NCBI RefSeq assembly: GCF_030295385.1
Contig: NZ_AP027079.1
Location: forward strand, 1,054,001 to 1,118,000
Length of the DNA: 64,000 nucleotides
Direction: 5' to 3'
Source: Geothrix oryzae
Lineage (GTDB): Bacteria > Acidobacteriota > Holophagae > Holophagales > Holophagaceae
The notes beneath the pieces were generated by a model, which worked only from the letters and a program-made list of their open reading frames with translations, made no database searches and was not told where the DNA came from. Below, one piece after another: positions 61,055 through 64,000 of the stretch. How positions within the stretch are numbered: the first letter of the stretch is position 1; every line of letters starts with the position of its first letter. Both the position numbers and the translations under genes were made by a program.

Positions 61055-61825
61055 ATGGACGCCCTGCTTACGACCTTCGGCTGCTTCGGCCCGGCCGCCA
61101 TCTTCGTGCTGATCTACCTGCTCTCCTGCCTCAAGGTGGTGAACGAGTACGAGCGGCTGGTGATCTTCACCCTGGGCAAGGTGCAGGAGAAGCCCAAGGG
61201 ACCGGGCCTCTGCTTCGTGTGGCGCCCCTTCCAGACCGCCGTCACCGTGAGCTTGCGCACGGTGGTGATGGATGTGCCCAGCCAGGACATCATCACCCGC
61301 GACAATGTGAGCCTGAAGGTGAGCGCCGTCGTCTACTTCAAGGTGCTGGATCCCAAAGCCGCCATCATCGGCGTGGAGAACTACTACTACGCCACCAGCC
61401 AGATGGCCCAGACCACGCTACGGAGCATCCTCGGCGAGGTCACCCTGGACGAGCTGCTGGCGGACCGCGAGAAGCTCAGCCAGCGCCTGCGCGAGATCAT
61501 CGACCGCTCCACCGAGCCCTGGGGCATCGAGGTCACCAGCGTGGAACTCAAGAGCGTGGACCTGCCCGAGCAGATCCAGCGCGCCATGGGCAAGCAGGCC
61601 GAAGCCGAACGGGAGAAGCGGGCGAAGATCATCGCCGCCGAGGGCGAGCTGATGGCCAGCCAGCAGCTGCTGGAAGCCGCCAACAAGATCAGCGAGAACC
61701 CCACGGCCATCCAGATGCGCTACCTGCAGACCCTCGCCGAGATCGCCACGGAGAAGAACAGCACCATCGTCTTCCCGCTGCCCATCGAGTTCATGCGGGC
61801 TTTCGAGAAGCTCAGCGGGAAGTAG
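61055..61825 (+). CDS. slipin (SPFH/band 7 family membrane protein)
   Basis: 256 aa. One N-terminal membrane segment (PAAIFVLIYLLSCLKVV) and a band-7/SPFH domain: NEYERLVIFTLGKVQEKPKGPGLCFV, RTVVMDVPSQDIITRDNVSLKVSAVVYFKV, TTLRSILGEVTLDELLADREKLSQRL, WGIEVTSVELKSVDLPEQIQRAMGKQAEAEREKRAKIIAAEGE. Slipins form membrane-associated oligomers and usually pair with an NfeD-like protein or protease; none is adjacent here. GGAGG precedes the ATG. Its last 14 bp overlap the convergent transglutaminase gene. Confidence 0.94.
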   Translation: MDALLTTFGCFGPAAIFVLIYLLSCLKVVNEYERLVIFTLGKVQEKPKGPGLCFVWRPFQTAVTVSLRTVVMDVPSQDIITRDNVSLKVSAVVYFKVLDPKAAIIGVENYYYATSQMAQTTLRSILGEVTLDELLADREKLSQRLREIIDRSTEPWGIEVTSVELKSVDLPEQIQRAMGKQAEAEREKRAKIIAAEGELMASQQLLEAANKISENPTAIQMRYLQTLAEIATEKNSTIVFPLPIEFMRAFEKLSGK

Positions 61826-63761
61826 GACCTCTCCAACCCCGCCAAATCGCGGCCTCCGCCTTCGCCAGGGTGGAGGCCGCGCTGCTCCGGCCGGCGTAGG
61901 CTTCGGCTTCCACGGCGTCGGCCAGCTTGGTGAGCGGCGTCTTTCGCTCGGGGCGCAGGGCCGCCAGGCGGCCCAGCCAGACCCTGGCCGTCTCGCCGGC
62001 CATCGGCGGGGCGACTCGGCGGGTCCGGGCCAGCAGGGGGTGCAGGGCGCGGATGCGGCCGGGCCCGGGCGGCCGGGGCCGCCACAGGCCCCGCGTGCGC
62101 CACGCCGTCCAGGCCAGGGCGAGCAGCCCCACGCCCCAGGATAGCGCTGCCGGGGGCGCCTTCCAGCGCCATTCCCAGCCCTCGACGCGGCTCTGGATCC
62201 AGGAGAACCCCGCCTGCTGGTCCTGGTCGGAAAATCGGACGATGTACCGGTCCCAGTGATAGGTCAGCGCGTCGAACCAGCGGGAGAGCGTCGAGAGGGC
62301 TTGGCCGCCGGAGGTGGATCCCACCGCCGCCGGAGTGGGATCCGCGCGGTGCCACCGGCCCTGGTCCCAGTACTCCACCCAGCTGTGGGCCTGGTCCTGG
62401 CTTACGCGGAAGTAGCCCCCTTCGGGAATCCAGGGGCCCAGCCGGTAGCCGTTCACCACGCGGGCAGGCACGCCGCGGGCCCGCAGCATCTGGGCCATGG
62501 CCGAGGCGAAGTACTCGCAGTGCCCCGCCTGGGTGCGCTCCAGGAAATCCTCCAGAGGACGGGCGGCTTTGCCGGAGGGATTGTCGAGGGTGTAGCGGAA
62601 ACCGCGCAGGGCCCGCTCCAGCACCCGGGCCAGCTCCGGCGCGGGGAGGATCCCCGGGGCCAGGCGCAGGCTCCAGCGGCGGACCACATCCTGCCCGGGA
62701 CCGAGTTCGACGAGGTGCTCGAGCCTTCGGAGGGACAGCTGCGGTTCCGAAGGCTCCGCCGTTGCAGGGTTCCAGGCCACCTCCATCGGCATGGGACGAA
62801 CCCGGGGGAACCGCCAGCGGAGGCTGCCGCCTTCGGCGCGCCGCAACGGCAGCCCTGCGGGCGACAAACCAGACAGGCCGTAGGGCAGGGCCAGGATGCC
62901 GTGGGTGCTGGGGGTGAACAGGAATTCCGCCTGCAGGGCGCCGGGGCCGCGGCGGGGGACGAAGAAGGCATCGCTCGGGGTGAGCTTGGAGGGGGTCCAG
63001 TGGTCCCCCTCGAGGGACTCCAGCGCCACCCCGTGCAGAAGCTCCAATCCCTGCAGCCGAGATGGATCCGTGCCGGGGGGCGGGGCGATGCGCAGGACGA
63101 CTTCGGGATTGGGGGCGATGGGCCCGCCGCCGGCGAGGTCGAGCTGATCGCTGAGCCCGGCCTGGGCCAGGGCGGCCGTGGAGCCGAGGAAGGGGGGGCG
63201 GAATCCGGTATTCAGGCGGGGGAGCGACAGGAAGAAGCCTGCTCCCAGCAGCAGAGCGCCCGCGAGCCAGAGGGGGACCAGGCCGTAGGGTGGGCGCGAG
63301 AAGGCGCCTCGTCGGAGGCTGGAGGAGACTTCCCAGCTCTGCTGAAGCAGGGCGAGCGCCGCGGCGCCGAACCAGGCCAGGGCCCAGGCCAGAAACGACA
63401 GGCTGGTCGTGCTGACCGCCGCCGTCAGGAGGAGCAGGAACCCCATGAGCACCAGCTGGCGCCGGTGGGAGATCTCCCGGGGCAGGGCGAGCCGCAGGCC
63501 GGCCAGCAGGAAGAGGGTGTGGATGGCGACGGGGAAGACGCCGCGGCCCCGCGCGAGATCGGCCAGGAAGAAGACCAGGGCGCCCACTTCCAGCCAGCGC
63601 TGGTGCCGCCGGAGGTTCCAGCGGAGCAGCTCCACCAGCGCTGCCGCGATCAGGGGCAGCGCCATGCCCACCAGCTCGCCCAGATCATAGAGGCCTGTGG
63701 AAGCGGCGGCCCCCAGGGCCACCCACAGGGGCAGGTGGTCGATCCAGCGCGCCCCCCTCAC
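61812..63761 (-). CDS. DUF3488/transglutaminase-like membrane protein
   Basis: 649 aa from a GTG overlapping the anmK stop as GTGA. About six N-terminal helices (DUF3488/TgpA N-region) precede a periplasmic part with the transglutaminase-like triad: Cys in QAGHCEYFASAMAQMLRARGVPARVVNGY, His in QDQAHSWVEYW and Asp in HRADPTP. One more helix (LSWGVGLLALAWTAW) and a cytoplasmic tail end it. Homologues (TgpA) are linked to envelope processes and often lie next to DUF58/MoxR genes; here the DUF58 gene is about 20 kb away. Confidence 0.92.
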   Translation of the reverse strand: MRGARWIDHLPLWVALGAAASTGLYDLGELVGMALPLIAAALVELLRWNLRRHQRWLEVGALVFFLADLARGRGVFPVAIHTLFLLAGLRLALPREISHRRQLVLMGFLLLLTAAVSTTSLSFLAWALAWFGAAALALLQQSWEVSSSLRRGAFSRPPYGLVPLWLAGALLLGAGFFLSLPRLNTGFRPPFLGSTAALAQAGLSDQLDLAGGGPIAPNPEVVLRIAPPPGTDPSRLQGLELLHGVALESLEGDHWTPSKLTPSDAFFVPRRGPGALQAEFLFTPSTHGILALPYGLSGLSPAGLPLRRAEGGSLRWRFPRVRPMPMEVAWNPATAEPSEPQLSLRRLEHLVELGPGQDVVRRWSLRLAPGILPAPELARVLERALRGFRYTLDNPSGKAARPLEDFLERTQAGHCEYFASAMAQMLRARGVPARVVNGYRLGPWIPEGGYFRVSQDQAHSWVEYWDQGRWHRADPTPAAVGSTSGGQALSTLSRWFDALTYHWDRYIVRFSDQDQQAGFSWIQSRVEGWEWRWKAPPAALSWGVGLLALAWTAWRTRGLWRPRPPGPGRIRALHPLLARTRRVAPPMAGETARVWLGRLAALRPERKTPLTKLADAVEAEAYAGRSSAASTLAKAEAAIWRGWRGPTSR

Positions 63762-64000
63762 GGCCAGACCCAGCTCCCAAGGACCGCAGGATGGCTGGCC
63801 CCGGTCACTTCCGGGAGGTTGCCGGGCACGCCCAGCGCGCTGGCGGCGCCCAGCAGGGCCCAGCTCACGGCCTCCCGCGCCCCGGAGGGGAAGGTCAGGT
63901 CATCTTCGAGCGGCAGCGGCAGGCGGGCGGCCAGTTCCGCTCGCAAACGCCGGTGCCGGGCCCCGCCGCCGCTCACCAGACCCCGCAAGGCGGGAGCCTG
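63758..64000 (-). CDS. anmK: anhydro-N-acetylmuramic acid kinase, 3' end only
   Basis: The last 80 residues of AnmK, which converts anhydro-MurNAc to MurNAc-6-phosphate in peptidoglycan recycling. GLVSGGGARHRRLRAELAARLP (family: GGGARNxxLMxxLxxxLP), then SGAREAVSWALLGAASALGVPGNLPEVTGA (EAxAFAxLAxxxxxGxPxNxPxVTGA) and VLGSWV. The N-terminal ATP-binding half is beyond the window edge. Coupled to the transglutaminase-like gene, so both may act in wall turnover. Confidence 0.92.
   Translation of the reverse strand, partial: QAPALRGLVSGGGARHRRLRAELAARLPLPLEDDLTFPSGAREAVSWALLGAASALGVPGNLPEVTGASHPAVLGSWVWP

Noticed and set aside
63409-63690. Plus-strand ORFs opposite the transglutaminase gene
   Set aside because: Arg/Ser-rich shadow frames without ribosome sites.

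Overview
The window is 64 kb of compact, GC-rich bacterial chromosome. Most genes lie in short co-directional runs joined by ATGA, GTGA or TGATG stop/start overlaps. The mix of genes points to Acidobacteriota, probably a Holophagae/Geothrix-like organism: paired M13 peptidases, a haem-binding kinase, an FccA-like tetraheme cytochrome, HybA/HybB-type membrane electron-transfer genes, a DUF4139 protein, Bat genes and CIRCE-controlled groESL. That placement is inference from gene content; no rRNA is present. One tRNA (tRNA-Pro, CGG) is found. There is no CRISPR array, phage or insertion sequence. Very long antisense ORFs occur over many genes and are GC-driven shadows.

Layout. 1-7741 (minus): exported or secreted peptidases (a partial M1, a C69 dipeptidase, two M13 metallopeptidases) and an outer-membrane barrel. 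7774-12180 (minus): a hotdog-fold protein, glpX, cutA, a repeat-rich gene-free stretch, tRNA-Pro, a DciA-like protein, a CoA-transferase and a bacilliredoxin. 12264-15885 (plus): FMN reductase, SppA, MarC and a lipoprotein. 15894-20398 (minus): the translation/secretion block ffh - TPR protein - rpsP - khpA - rimM - hotdog protein, without trmD. 20503-26774 (plus): a DUF255 thioredoxin-fold protein, malic enzyme, then a BlaI repressor translationally coupled to a BlaR1-type M56 peptidase fused to a lytic transglycosylase domain. 26837-32054 (minus): a small helical protein behind an unusual palindrome array, ruvC/rnr, a secreted TPR-like protein, and a hexapeptide acyltransferase whose 3' end is duplicated and whose start lies inside a tandem repeat.

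32334-38561 is mixed: GT9 glycosyltransferase, tetraheme cytochrome, PstS-like protein, cysS, GAF protein, thioesterase, thioredoxin. 38687-44223 (minus) is a Bat-type operon (DUF58, a BatD/DUF4381-like protein, BatA, BatB) plus a DUF4139 protein, with no MoxR ATPase beside it. 44351-46221 (minus): SRPBCC, YggS and CdsZ-type zinc-ribbon proteins. 46438-48775 (plus): groES-groEL under a CIRCE element, then a tiny cysteine/lysine-rich secreted protein. 48949-53555 (plus) is a four-gene operon and the most interesting part of the window: a 16-Cys ferredoxin-like subunit, an NrfD/HybB quinone-site membrane protein, a histidine kinase with two c-haem motifs in its periplasmic loop, and a membrane-anchored response regulator that ends in a GcvH-like domain instead of a DNA-binding domain. 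53693-64000: a DUF5694 protein, lipA, scpA, small membrane proteins, uvrC, a DUF1648/DUF5808 protein, an MBL hydrolase, slipin, a transglutaminase-like membrane protein and the 3' end of anmK.

How the genes may work together. The 48949-53555 operon reads as a respiratory redox complex with its own signalling pair, the kinase sensing periplasmic redox state or a ligand through haem. The BlaI/M56-SLT pair reads as a cell-wall damage circuit in which the usual beta-lactam sensor domain is replaced by a peptidoglycan-binding or cleaving one. Three CRP/FNR-like dyads (12218-12243, 27094-27107, 33817-33830) lie in promoter regions and may mark a shared regulon.
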